From assembly GCF_038007285.1 (NCBI RefSeq), contig NZ_JBBOWX010000001.1, positions 2,683,501 through 2,747,500 on the forward strand: DNA of 64,000 nt. Reading direction: 5' to 3'. The position numbers were made by a program, and so were the translations under genes. The notes beneath the pieces were generated by a model, which was not told where the DNA came from, made no database searches, and saw only the letters and a program-made list of their open reading frames with translations. Shown piece after piece: positions 26,027 to 34,380 of this stretch; position 1 is the stretch's first letter, and each line of letters begins with the position of its first letter. The stretch comes from Sporosarcina sp. FSL K6-3457 (GTDB lineage: Bacteria; Bacillota; Bacilli; Bacillales_A; Planococcaceae).

Positions 26027-26734
26027 TCATATACTTGTAAACTTAGAAAGTTCCATAAAAATAATTTGAATTTTTTCTTTTTCATATTCTTTTATTCTGC
26101 GATTGTTTTTCTCTGTTATTTCGTTCATAACAGGTAATACGAATAATTTAAACTGACTTATTAACCCCAAATACTTGTCCAATTGATCTAAATTTAAATT
26201 ATCTGTGTTGATTTCGCGGAATTTTCTATACTCGTCTATAAATCTTTGTGCAGACGTTCTTTTTGCTTCAAGAAGTGGCTTGGTTAATCTATAATACGCA
26301 GCGAGTTCTTCGTCTGGGTAGTATTGGGGCGCGTATTCTCCTTCGCTAATCTCATCCATCGGAACGTCTTGCAGCGGATCTCTAAGTTCATTATAACTAT
26401 TTTCTGCAAATAGAATCGATTCTAACTCTTCGTATAGATTTTTAGAGTAATGATTTAAAATCCTCAATACTTTATACGATTGTTCCATCTCTAAATCCTG
26501 TAGTCTTTGAGACTCTTTTTGATTTATTCTGATGGCTAAAGCCCCAGTTATCCCCGCTCCTGATAATGCGCCTAAAAATGTTGATGCGGGACCCCAGAAC
26601 GAACTTTCAAAACCGATAACAAAAGTAAATCCAAAAATCGAATTGATCATTCCTGTAATTAAGGCATATAGGACTAATATTAATGCCAAGATGATAGAAT
26701 ATAATACATTCCTCTCAATCTTGTTATCACTCAA
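26027..26734 (-). CDS. Membrane protein with cytoplasmic helical domain
   Basis: 235 residues; two membrane segments (~9-34 and ~46-66) and a ~165-residue charged, helical cytoplasmic body ending EKEKIQIIFMELSKF. Overlaps the xtrA-like gene by four bases, so it is the last gene of the early operon. Topology parallels the proteins at 1,077 and 4,133. Could act in superinfection exclusion; this is a guess from topology and place. Confidence 0.65.
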   Translation of the reverse strand: MSDNKIERNVLYSIILALILVLYALITGMINSIFGFTFVIGFESSFWGPASTFLGALSGAGITGALAIRINQKESQRLQDLEMEQSYKVLRILNHYSKNLYEELESILFAENSYNELRDPLQDVPMDEISEGEYAPQYYPDEELAAYYRLTKPLLEAKRTSAQRFIDEYRKFREINTDNLNLDQLDKYLGLISQFKLFVLPVMNEITEKNNRRIKEYEKEKIQIIFMELSKFTSI

Positions 26735-26937
26735 AACGATTCCCCCTCATCCCAGTTAACACGGGTCACTATCCCCTTGTGTGTCTTAATCGTTGTATTA
26801 GCGTGTGGAGGTAAATCAGCCAACTTTGCCCTACCATCACTGATTACAACGACGCATGACTCTGGTAGTTCCATTGTATCAATATTCAGGATGCCTTGGG
26901 AACTAATTTGTAATTCTTTCATTCTAGGAGAAGTCAT
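26731..26937 (-). CDS. XtrA/YqaO-like phage protein
   Basis: 68 residues. NIDTMELPESCVVVISDGRAKLADLPPHANTTIKTHKG and the end NWDEGESF match the XtrA family of PBSX-type prophages. Role unknown. ATGA-type overlaps on both sides. Confidence 0.75.
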   Translation of the reverse strand: MTSPRMKELQISSQGILNIDTMELPESCVVVISDGRAKLADLPPHANTTIKTHKGIVTRVNWDEGESF

Positions 26938-27338
26938 TCCAACACTTCCAATGCTTGTTCTAATATCTGAGCGGATACATTGTTATTCCACTTATGTTCG
27001 TTCAGCGCAAGAACAATAGCTACGCGCAATCGCTTGTTGTCCTCAATTGTTCGTTCTAATTTGTTTAATGCGTACTGGGCGACCGCAGTAGGACAACTCA
27101 CTATATCCTCCATGCCGTGACCTTCCGCTCGCCTATCATCATCGGTAAATGTATCACGCATCTTTACCATAAATCCTGTAATTTCTTCGTTTTCTTGTTG
27201 GATGTCGTGCTTGTTCCTTGCTTCTTGCATCACCCAATCTACATCTCTCACATAATCGGGGTGCATATTTTCTATTCTTTTGGTTTCATTCCACACATTA
27301 ATAATGCTTGATAGTCGTCTTTTATCGTTTTCAGTCAC
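26934..27338 (-). CDS. Early phage protein, paralogue of the next upstream gene
   Basis: 134 residues. GTG at 27,338 chosen: GAGGTGGATAAG precedes it, exactly as before the ATG of the gene at 27,585, and both proteins begin MT-x-x-D. Helical, with a conserved-looking FMVKMRDTFTDDDRR. Overlaps neighbours by four and eight bases. Function unknown. Confidence 0.6.
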   Translation of the reverse strand: MTENDKRRLSSIINVWNETKRIENMHPDYVRDVDWVMQEARNKHDIQQENEEITGFMVKMRDTFTDDDRRAEGHGMEDIVSCPTAVAQYALNKLERTIEDNKRLRVAIVLALNEHKWNNNVSAQILEQALEVLE

Positions 27339-27585
27339 CCTTATCCACCTCTTCTGCCAGCTCAATAAGCTCCTTCATTGCAACTTCAACTGGTTTTCCG
27401 CTATAAATTTCGACAGCCTTCACGAAGCCACCTATCGCTTCTGTTAGTTGCCTGTTTCCCTTTTTTAATTCCTGAACCCGTTCAGCTTGTTCGATAAGCC
27501 ATGAAATTGAATCAACGGACAATCTTACACACCTTCTGTGAGTATCTTTTATCACGTATAACCTTTCCGAATCCTTTTTAGTCAT
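27331..27585 (-). CDS. Early phage protein of unknown function
   Basis: 84 residues from the ATG at 27,585 behind GAGGTGG. Basic N-terminus, then coiled-coil LIEQAERVQELKKGNRQLTEAI. The start region repeats in the neighbour downstream, pointing to gene duplication. Confidence 0.6.
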   Translation of the reverse strand: MTKKDSERLYVIKDTHRRCVRLSVDSISWLIEQAERVQELKKGNRQLTEAIGGFVKAVEIYSGKPVEVAMKELIELAEEVDKGD

Positions 27586-27757
27586 CCTTATCCACCTCAT
27601 TTATGAATTCCCTCATTGCTTTACGCGACATTATTTGCGTCAGCGGATCTCCGGCATAATCAAGGCGTGCAGAGGTAATATAATAGACATCATCTCCGCT
27701 ACCGTTAATTAGTGCATGCTCATTCCCGAACATATCTTTCCAAGTAACCGGATCCAT
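27578..27757 (-). CDS. Small early phage protein
   Basis: 59 residues: starts MDPVTWKDMFGNE, then DDVYYITSARLDYAGD and ends NEVDKDD. GGGGTG lies six bases before the ATG, and it overlaps the next gene by eight bases. Conserved-looking but unrecognised. Confidence 0.6.
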   Translation of the reverse strand: MDPVTWKDMFGNEHALINGSGDDVYYITSARLDYAGDPLTQIMSRKAMREFINEVDKDD

Positions 27758-27762
27758 TCAAA

Positions 27763-27924
27763 TCACCCCTTCTTCTTCTTCCATTGCCGCTGTTTTTTAA
27801 CCATCTTCTTCGAGTACGGATGCTTGTATTGTTCGCTAGCGCAAGAAGGACAGGCGCCGATGTATCCGATGAGATGCTTCGAGCAGATGAAACCTCCATT
27901 TAACGGCTTGTCCTGCGAGTTCAT
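27763..27924 (-). CDS. Small cysteine-containing early phage protein
   Basis: 53 residues. GGFICSKHLIGYIGACPSCASEQYKHP has a C-x2-H / C-x2-C arrangement that could bind zinc; the C-terminus is strongly basic (KKMVKKQRQWKKKKG). Start overlaps the upstream stop (AATGA). Confidence 0.6.
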   Translation of the reverse strand: MNSQDKPLNGGFICSKHLIGYIGACPSCASEQYKHPYSKKMVKKQRQWKKKKG

Positions 27925-28217
27925 TTCTCGTCCCGATTGATACTAAAATCAAAACCGAACTGCCGATTAATCTCCTGCAGGTAAACGTCCAACTCACCAA
28001 GTCCCTGGTCATATTCCTCTTGACTATGAATGTAATCGAAATTCACCTTCGTGCCGTTCTTATTTGGTTTTAGCCACTTAGTCGGCTTCATTCTGTCGTT
28101 TAGCATGTGCATCCATAAATTAACTTTCATTATTGCATATTCTCGATCGCTAAACTTCGCCGTTAAGTTTTTGTAAACCATTTGGCCACTCATAACTTGT
28201 GCCTTCATCCTATTCAC
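27921..28217 (-). CDS. Early phage protein of unknown function
   Basis: 98 residues. MVYKNLTAKFSDREYAIMKVNLWMH and WLKPNKNGTKVNFDYIHSQEEYDQ; soluble. GTG at 28,217 or ATG at 28,208 could start it, both behind GGAGG. Overlaps genes at both ends. Confidence 0.6.
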   Translation of the reverse strand: MNRMKAQVMSGQMVYKNLTAKFSDREYAIMKVNLWMHMLNDRMKPTKWLKPNKNGTKVNFDYIHSQEEYDQGLGELDVYLQEINRQFGFDFSINRDEK

Positions 28218-28387
28218 CCTACCTCCACCAGATTTTTTATTTTAGTCGTTTCACGTTCAGCTTTCAGTTGATCAATTTTGCTTTGCTGATCCTGTATGAT
28301 GTTATCTTTTCTGATCTCAGTTTCATAAGGTTCAGCGGTGTCCACCGCGGACACACTTTCCATCGACTCGCCTCCCTGACGCCGCAT
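28214..28387 (-). CDS. Small coiled-coil early protein
   Basis: 57 residues or fewer. IIQDQQSKIDQLKAERETTKIKN predicts a coiled coil. The ATG at 28,360, seven bases after GGGAGG, would give a shorter product starting MESVSA. First gene of this early segment, directly facing the divergent HEPN gene. Confidence 0.5.
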   Translation of the reverse strand: MRRQGGESMESVSAVDTAEPYETEIRKDNIIQDQQSKIDQLKAERETTKIKNLVEVG

Positions 28388-28515
28388 CCTCACTCCCTCC
28401 ATCTCTAACGACGGTTAGTAATTATTGGTGAACTAATTCCGAGTAGTTCTTATTCAAAACTATTTATGCGATAATTGATTCGTTCAATGAAAAAATATGA
28501 AATGGGGTAATCATT

Positions 28516-29403
28516 TTGTTTGTGACTGATGAGTTAAAGGATAAACTCGGATATGAAAAATGGGTGCTAAAAGAATCTATCCTTGCAATCGAAAAATATA
28601 AAGGCGTCCTTTCAAATAGGACAATCAGATTCGAAATTAACGGAACTATCAATCATCACCTCATGATTAAGAATGAATTGGGAGCGAGTAAACGTGTTGA
28701 AATCCTTGAAAAATTAAGTCCTTTACTTTTTGTAACTTCATTTAAAACTCTTGATATGATTTTTGAATGGATTTTAAAAGAAAACGGTTCGACTTCATGG
28801 CAATTTGCTAAAAAAATTCAGAACTATGAGATCTTGTCTCAAGAATCAGGCTTTTTATTACCTACATCAATTAATCTAGAAAAACCGTTACTAGAAACAT
28901 TTTTTAAGCTATATAAAAATCTTGCAGTATATAGAAATCAGATTATTCATGGAAGTTGGGGTACTAATAACGACGGTAACCTATTATTTTCATTCAGAAA
29001 AAATGGATTAGAATATAGTAAACAAATTACTTTTACCAATGTTTTAAACTTAGCCGAATCTATTTCACTATTTGCCGATGAAATAATAGTTCCAACTGAA
29101 AACAAATCATTTGTTTTTAGTACTATAAAATTTCTATTAGATAAATTAGAATACATTCACGAAGGGAGTTTATTTAATACTCCAGCACCAAGCCATTTTA
29201 AGGTTGAATATGAAATATCTGATTCAACTGAAATTTTATTAAAGGAAATATTTGACCATTTAAATCATCAAACATATGGCAATCCTTTTTCTTTTAGTTT
29301 AAGGGCTATCTCGAGTAATAAGACTTGGGAATTTCCTTGGAACTATTTAAAAGATCACGATAAGTTAGTTCTTAATTCATCACTGGACAAGTTTCTCGTT
29401 TAA
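28516..29403 (+). CDS. HEPN-motif protein, probable prophage cargo
   Basis: 295 residues, AT-rich, on the opposite strand to the early operon. AVYRNQIIHGSW at residues 138-148 gives R140-N-x3-H145, the R-x4-6-H motif of HEPN domains, which in many systems is an RNase active site. Helical throughout. TTG start with a GGGG stretch seven bases upstream; AT-rich sequence with a TATGCGATAAT box precedes it. A plus-strand terminator follows at 29,690. Its isolation suggests a lysogen-expressed defence or exclusion gene. Confidence 0.65.
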   Translation: MFVTDELKDKLGYEKWVLKESILAIEKYKGVLSNRTIRFEINGTINHHLMIKNELGASKRVEILEKLSPLLFVTSFKTLDMIFEWILKENGSTSWQFAKKIQNYEILSQESGFLLPTSINLEKPLLETFFKLYKNLAVYRNQIIHGSWGTNNDGNLLFSFRKNGLEYSKQITFTNVLNLAESISLFADEIIVPTENKSFVFSTIKFLLDKLEYIHEGSLFNTPAPSHFKVEYEISDSTEILLKEIFDHLNHQTYGNPFSFSLRAISSNKTWEFPWNYLKDHDKLVLNSSLDKFLV

Positions 29404-29486
29404 TTAAAATCGCACTTCAAGACTGTTTACCGAAACACTATTTGTTGGACTTGATGAGTTATCGACCCCTAGGAGTTGTAATTTAG

Positions 29487-29588
29487 CTACACCTTGTAAG
29501 TTACATTCGTCGATAATTCTTGTGTTTTCCTGCCGAATACATTCGCGCAAATTTTTTTCAAACCATTTCCGTCGATTTTTATATCCAT
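29487..29588 (-). CDS. 33-residue small protein
   Basis: ATG preceded by AAAGGAGG at nine bases. Encodes a basic peptide starting MDIKIDGNGLKKIC and ending VTYKV. It lies antisense to the 3' end of the HEPN transcript. The strong ribosome binding site is the main evidence. Confidence 0.45.
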   Translation of the reverse strand: MDIKIDGNGLKKICANVFGRKTQELSTNVTYKV

Positions 29589-29614
29589 AAGCCTGCTTTC
29601 CTCCTTTATGAAGA

Positions 29615-29678
29615 CAGCACCCACTTCTAAAATTCCAGCATTCAGGTTATACTGATGATAGATGTTATTGGGGTGCTG
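29615..29678. repeat. Long-loop inverted repeat
   Basis: CAGCACCC (29,615-29,622) pairs with GGGTGCTG (29,671-29,678) around a 48-base loop. Between a gene end and a terminator; may structure the 3' part of the HEPN transcript. Confidence 0.4.
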
Positions 29679-29689
29679 CCCTTGTATTG

Positions 29690-29731
29690 CTCACTCTCTA
29701 AGTTGCCGCTTAGAAAGTGAGTTTTTTATTT
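29690..29731 (+). terminator. Plus-strand terminator
   Basis: CTCACT and TCTAAG pair with CTTAGA and AGTGAG (one mismatch), then T6ATTTT. It closes the HEPN transcript and shields the opposing early gene. Confidence 0.85.
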
Positions 29732-30376
29732 TACGACTTTCAAATATCTTGGTCGTGGCTTGCGCACCTTTTGAACTTCGCCAGTGTCGTTGTTTATGAG
29801 GATTTCCTCGCCTTTATCGTCCTTGAACATCGTAGAAGTGGTAACGCCTTGCTCTTCAAGAAACTCTTCCATGATTCCCTTACCACCTTCCATACGGCGA
29901 AGATCACTGGCTGTAGACATCATTTCCACCATGAAGATACGAACGGTCCAATTATCATATTCCATTAAAAACTCTTCGATATCTTCCCCTATTACTTTAT
30001 CTTCACCGAATTCTTCAATATACTTTTTAGTATAAAAGTAATCTTTCACCTGGTACTTTTCCCCGTCGTAACTTTTCTCGATAGGGAAAACTGTTTGGAA
30101 TTCTCTTGGTGTTAATCCGCTTGCTATTGCCTGAATCGATGAAATTAGACCAAATCTGTTTTCTAATCCTTTGCGATCTTTACTCCTTGATTTCGAAGTG
30201 TTAATCATCTTCACGCCTGACCAAACTGCTTTTCTACGAGTATCTAAGTCGTAGTCTTTAAACTCGGAAAATTTTTTCACGGCACTTTCAAGTGTGTTTA
30301 TAAATGCGGTTGAATACAACGAAAAGTAATCTGGCTTCTCTTTCTTAATCCCGTTGATGACTCTCAGCTCAACCAT
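29726..30376 (-). CDS. Early phage protein of unknown function
   Basis: 216 residues. ATG at 30,376 chosen, behind GAGGGGTGAG. KKEKPDYFSLYSTAFINTLESAVKKF, then ENRFGLISSIQAIASGLTPREFQTVFP and VKDYFYTKKYIEEFGEDK. Conserved in Bacillus and Listeria prophages near replication genes as a hypothetical. It overlaps the original, pre-frameshift end of the antirepressor gene. Confidence 0.65.
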   Translation of the reverse strand: MVELRVINGIKKEKPDYFSLYSTAFINTLESAVKKFSEFKDYDLDTRRKAVWSGVKMINTSKSRSKDRKGLENRFGLISSIQAIASGLTPREFQTVFPIEKSYDGEKYQVKDYFYTKKYIEEFGEDKVIGEDIEEFLMEYDNWTVRIFMVEMMSTASDLRRMEGGKGIMEEFLEEQGVTTSTMFKDDKGEEILINNDTGEVQKVRKPRPRYLKVVK

Positions 30377-30412
30377 CAATCTCACCCCTCTTAGTTTCTA
30401 AATCCCTTTCAA

Positions 30413-31231
30413 TCACCGGCAGAATTTTATCCGCTTTAAGTAACTCGTAAATAAACAATCTACTTTTTGCGTCCATTTCGTACTCATTGAAATATCCGGT
30501 GTACCGTCACTCCTGGTAATCGGAATAGTATTCGAATGGACATACCCTTTGTCGGCGTATTTCTTGTACAACAACCATTGCTTGCTCTGTTTATATTGGA
30601 CTTGCAAACTATAAAGCAAATCATTCATTTCTTGAGCAGTCATTCCGTAATCTTTCGCAATTTGCGTGACGGTGACTAGGCCTTTGTTTTTCAAAACGAT
30701 GTCCGTATAAGCCGCTTTCGGTTTCATTTCCTCGATAACCTTGTCCTTTTCAGCAGACTTAATTTGCAGGGCTTTATTTTCATTACGCTCCTTTTGCAAG
30801 GCTGTGAGAACCTTAATCCCAAACTCTGGATTGTCAATCATGTTATCCAGCGTTTGCGGAGTTGCGTAAGCGCCGTGTTTATGAATTGACGGAAGCACGT
30901 CTTCGTATAGCCAATCTTGAAATGGTTCAGCTTTGGGTTTTTCAGATTTACCAAATACGCGGTTTAATGCTAAATTAGTTATAAAAGCTTCTCCTGTATT
31001 GTGCAATTTTCTATTTCGGTTTAACGCCGAAATAGAAAGGTCGCTATTTCTAACAATGAAGACCTGACCTTCTTTACAAAACTTTGTTACTTCCTCAGTT
31101 CTTGTGTATTCCAGAGCTTTTGAAACATTGCTTGCCAAAATGAGAAAATCACCATGAAAGTCAAACGTGAGATCATTCTTAGTCAGAATCATCACTTCGT
31201 GTTGCCCTTCAAAAAGCATCAGATCATTCAT
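30413..31231 (-). CDS. BRO-N/KilAC antirepressor with a C-terminal frameshift
   Basis: 272 residues. A BRO-N domain (residues ~15-110, GKSEKPKAEPFQDWLYEDVLP) and a KilAC/ANT C-terminal domain (~185-250, LVTVTQIAKDYGMTAQEMN). After STKWTQK the frame gives VDCLFTSYLKRIKFCR and stops. One extra base at about 30,467 would give GRLFIYELLKADKILPVIE, the usual KilAC end, and carry on to about 30,374. So a one-base deletion has replaced the last ~30 residues. It lies in the lytic operon and would normally inactivate a repressor. Confidence 0.85.
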   Translation of the reverse strand: MNDLMLFEGQHEVMILTKNDLTFDFHGDFLILASNVSKALEYTRTEEVTKFCKEGQVFIVRNSDLSISALNRNRKLHNTGEAFITNLALNRVFGKSEKPKAEPFQDWLYEDVLPSIHKHGAYATPQTLDNMIDNPEFGIKVLTALQKERNENKALQIKSAEKDKVIEEMKPKAAYTDIVLKNKGLVTVTQIAKDYGMTAQEMNDLLYSLQVQYKQSKQWLLYKKYADKGYVHSNTIPITRSDGTPDISMSTKWTQKVDCLFTSYLKRIKFCR

Positions 31232-31668
31232 CCGCCGCTCCCCCTTACCCCAAAATAAGTTCCAAATTCGACCTGACGCTTCAAGTACGCGTATCCACGA
31301 ATAAATCCCTCTACAAAATGATCTTCCGCATCTCTATCGGCTGCATTTTGCGTGGCATCTTCATATTCTTCTAGCAAGACAAGAGTATCTTCGTTTAGGT
31401 TCTGACGGAGTTCTTCAGACTTTTCTACCTGTTCCTTCAATGCTTTCTTCGTGTTTCGAGTCACAAGAATATTTCCCATTCCAAACTCCAAGGCTTCCGC
31501 AGCAATCCCTCGTAGCATCTCAATCATGCCTGCCTCGTAACAAGCAGCTCCGAATATCAATCCTTGACCCGAGTCAGTTATTCCTGGTGATACACGCGCT
31601 GAGATTTCAGAAATGTTGTCTGCCGTTACCATGGACCTGTTAAATTCCCTAGTTCTTAATTTCATCAT
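31228..31668 (-). CDS. Early phage protein of unknown function
   Basis: 146 residues. LRTREFNRSMVTADNISEISARV and AACYEAGMIEMLRGIAAEALEFG; helical, with RDAEDHFVEGFIRGYAYLKRQVEFG at the end. ATG behind GGAGGGG and an ATGA overlap with both neighbours. Unrecognised. Confidence 0.6.
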   Translation of the reverse strand: MMKLRTREFNRSMVTADNISEISARVSPGITDSGQGLIFGAACYEAGMIEMLRGIAAEALEFGMGNILVTRNTKKALKEQVEKSEELRQNLNEDTLVLLEEYEDATQNAADRDAEDHFVEGFIRGYAYLKRQVEFGTYFGVRGSGG

Positions 31669-32294
31669 TTCCCCTCCTGAAATTCATTTGTGCTTTGCCG
31701 CTTTAAAAGAAATCGTTCAACTCGCTCTACAATTTTGCCTAATAAAGCATCATCAACATTTATCCCACCTATGAATTCCTCTATATCTGAATTTCCGTCC
31801 CTCTTTGATTGACATTCAGAAGAAGATGTTTCTTTTTCGCCGGCTGATTCAACTAGTGGTAATTCATTTTTCAAACCGTCCGGATCCTCAGTCGTTTCAC
31901 TAGGCTCATAATTCTGTTCACGCGCACTTTTCAATTCCTGCCACAGAATCCACACTTGATTGCTTTCATTCAAAATCGCATCCGCTGCCCCTTTAAGGAA
32001 CCAGCTATTCTTTTCGTCCTGGCAAGCTAACGCGATTAACCCCAAATAGATATCCGATGTACTCAGCTTGCTGACACCTACTTCGTCTTGCTCAATTTCG
32101 TACCCGTTGATAATCGCAGAAAGTAATTTGTCCGTATTTCGGCAGTTGTTTATATAACTCCACTGGTTCAGCGTATTGAACAAACCTTTTCCTGTTGACA
32201 TGCCTTGAATTATCCCGAAATCAGTAAATCCTTCACCCCGTAATTTTTCAATTGCGCCAGCCACTTCGATAGGCAGCATTACTTTTTCTATCAA
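31665..32294 (-). CDS. DUF1642-like early phage protein
   Basis: 209 residues. TTG at 32,294 behind GGGAGG. MLPIEVAGAIEKLRGEGFTDFGIIQGM and an NALW-type helical N-terminal half recall DUF1642 proteins of Lactobacillales/Bacillales phages. The C-terminal half is acidic and low complexity (EKETSSSECQSKRDGN). Role unknown. Confidence 0.6.
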   Translation of the reverse strand: MIEKVMLPIEVAGAIEKLRGEGFTDFGIIQGMSTGKGLFNTLNQWSYINNCRNTDKLLSAIINGYEIEQDEVGVSKLSTSDIYLGLIALACQDEKNSWFLKGAADAILNESNQVWILWQELKSAREQNYEPSETTEDPDGLKNELPLVESAGEKETSSSECQSKRDGNSDIEEFIGGINVDDALLGKIVERVERFLLKRQSTNEFQEGK

Positions 32295-32359
32295 TTTAAT
32301 TCCTCCCACAGTTTTATTTGAATGTTACATGTAGCAACTAGGGACAACTTGTCCTTAGA

Positions 32360-33253
32360 TCAAAATTCAATGTTCCCCAATCGTTTATCCACGGTATCTT
32401 TAAAACCGATTCGGTATTGATTTCGCATCAGCCGAGACACCAATTTAGGGTCGTACATCCTCACTAGCGCGTCTTTCGATAGATTGGTTGTGATGATAGT
32501 AGATTTGTTCTGGCGACCGTTTGCGATAGCGTAGAGGATTCTCAACGTGAAGTCTGTTGCTTGCTTCGTTGTCCCAGTCCCGCCAGTTTCTGCTCCAAGG
32601 TCATCCAATACTAGGTAGTCAACACTCGTCAGTAAGTCCGAAAAGTAATATTCTGTATAGCGACTTTCTTTGTCACTGAAGCTATTCCGGATCCGCAACA
32701 ACATTTCATCTACACTCACGAACAGACAGCGCTTGTCCTTCTTACCACACTCGTTCAAGTTTCGTAGAATAGACATGGATAAGTGACTTTTACCAACACC
32801 AGGAAGTCCTGTGAACCATGTATTAAACACCTTGCCTTGTTTGTAGTTTTCAAACACATCCAGCGCGCTCTTTTTATTCTTATCCGTTTCACTATCTGGT
32901 TCGCCAGGGTCGTAGTTTCCAAATGACGCTTCAAGCAGGTCGATGTCAGTCAGTATGCTTCGTTCGTGAAATATGTTGTAATTGCGGCGACTCATGGCAA
33001 GCCTGATTTTAGCGTCCTCTTCGTCGCTCAATTCCTGAGAAGCGCGATCCCTTTCGCATATCGGGCAGAAGATTTCCCCATCAAACGAAATTTTTTTAAT
33101 TTCCTTCACGTACTCTTTCCCATTTGCCAGTACTTTGTGTTCGTAACAAATTTCAGAAGTTAAGCCCATCCGATTGTTGTTGAGGTTGCTGATTACATCC
33201 CCTATCGTTTGCATTGTCTCTACCGCCTTTCTAAATTCCTGTTTTTCAGACAA
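32360..33253 (-). CDS. DnaC/DnaI-like helicase loader
   Basis: 297 residues. An N-terminal ~110-residue part with a CxxC pair (FCPICERD), then an AAA+ domain: Walker A GLPGVGKSH near 155, Walker B VDYLVLDDLGAE near 212, sensor ITTNLS. It loads replicative helicase on phage DNA together with the DnaD-like organiser upstream. TTG at 33,253 used; an ATG at 33,214 behind AAGGCGG is an alternative. Confidence 0.9.
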   Translation of the reverse strand: MSEKQEFRKAVETMQTIGDVISNLNNNRMGLTSEICYEHKVLANGKEYVKEIKKISFDGEIFCPICERDRASQELSDEEDAKIRLAMSRRNYNIFHERSILTDIDLLEASFGNYDPGEPDSETDKNKKSALDVFENYKQGKVFNTWFTGLPGVGKSHLSMSILRNLNECGKKDKRCLFVSVDEMLLRIRNSFSDKESRYTEYYFSDLLTSVDYLVLDDLGAETGGTGTTKQATDFTLRILYAIANGRQNKSTIITTNLSKDALVRMYDPKLVSRLMRNQYRIGFKDTVDKRLGNIEF

Positions 33254-34069
33254 TCACCAGTCAAAGCCGTCTGGGTGATTTATTTTAGGTGCTTCGAAAT
33301 CCATTGCGCTTTGCCGACCGCTTTTAGAATCAATTGTGTAGTCGTCATCCCAACGGGCTTGATTAAACCACGTAGACCCATGGGCAGGTTTATACCAGTC
33401 AGTCGCATTGCAATATTTCACATACGCATTTAATCCGTTTTCGATGACTTGATATTCAACGCCTTTTTTTAACGCACCCTTGAAGCTGGTAAATGCTTTG
33501 GGTTTCCCTTTTTTATTCGGGTACATTTTCCACAGCGTTTCAAATTGTCGAGCAAGCTCGTCTTGCTCAATATCTTTTAATACCTTCTTATCATTCTTAT
33601 CCTTCTTTACATTCTTATTATTGTTCTCGTTCTGTTCTCGTTCTGTTTTCGCTCCGTTCTCGGGATGTTCTCGCTCTGTTCTCTCGCCGTTCTTGGTTAC
33701 ACTTTTATAGTTATCTAAACCTTGGTACTGTGCATAATTAACAACTGTGAATAGTGTTCCTAGTTCAGTCTCTTCAACTATCAAACTATTTTCTTCAACT
33801 AGCTGATCGATTTTCTTCTTTATCACTGAAATTGAGTATTTTTTGAGCGAACGACTATCAAGGTACTCTAAATCAGAAGACAAATTTCGATAAGAACGGA
33901 GAAATTGACCTCGTTGTAAAGTGATGTTTCCTACTCTGACTCCGTTCTCAGAGAAGACTGCATTGCCAACTATAAAGAAGAATAAACGGAACTTTATTAC
34001 GTCCTGCCAAATCGGATTTTCGAATATCTGCCGACTCGTTTGGAACGCTCCACCTAATCCCTTACTCAT
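33254..34069 (-). CDS. Replisome organiser (DnaD-like winged helix)
   Basis: 271 residues. GGAFQTSRQIFENPIWQDVIKFRLFFFIVG, then QRGQFLRSYRNLSSDLEYLD is the winged-helix initiator pattern of phage replication organisers. A low-complexity Asn/Glu/Lys linker (~133-165) leads to a DnaB-binding-type end with WYKPAHGSTWFNQARW. It should bind the phage origin, which is often inside the gene: the linker DNA at 33,580-33,690 has repeated GTTCTCG units on the plus strand. Confidence 0.85.
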   Translation of the reverse strand: MSKGLGGAFQTSRQIFENPIWQDVIKFRLFFFIVGNAVFSENGVRVGNITLQRGQFLRSYRNLSSDLEYLDSRSLKKYSISVIKKKIDQLVEENSLIVEETELGTLFTVVNYAQYQGLDNYKSVTKNGERTEREHPENGAKTEREQNENNNKNVKKDKNDKKVLKDIEQDELARQFETLWKMYPNKKGKPKAFTSFKGALKKGVEYQVIENGLNAYVKYCNATDWYKPAHGSTWFNQARWDDDYTIDSKSGRQSAMDFEAPKINHPDGFDW

Positions 34070-34092
34070 TCACCTCACCTGCTTTAGCTTTA

Positions 34093-34380
34093 TCAAATAC
34101 TATTCACTGATGCAGCTCTATCCATCATTCTCGCTTCCAGAACCGCGTCCAAGACCTCATCTGGCGTCTCTGTGGCATCTAGAGCATGTTTAATGAAGAT
34201 AAGTGCCCTTGTATCTAAGGAAGAAAGATAGGCATGCGTGAACGCTTTTAATGAATCATAATCAGAGTAATTAACACCGCGCGCTTTGGCGTGTAGGGTT
34301 ATCGCTAACAAATCGTCGTGAACAGGATTCAATAAGCCTCTGTTCTCCTCTGTATCCGCAAGAGCTACTTGATTAGGCAT
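34093..34380 (-). CDS. Early phage protein of unknown function
   Basis: 95 residues. HDDLLAITLHAKARGVNYSDYDSLKAFTHAYLSSLD, wholly helical. ATG six bases after AAAGGAGAG; overlaps its upstream neighbour by 16 bases. Confidence 0.6.
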   Translation of the reverse strand: MPNQVALADTEENRGLLNPVHDDLLAITLHAKARGVNYSDYDSLKAFTHAYLSSLDTRALIFIKHALDATETPDEVLDAVLEARMMDRAASVNSI

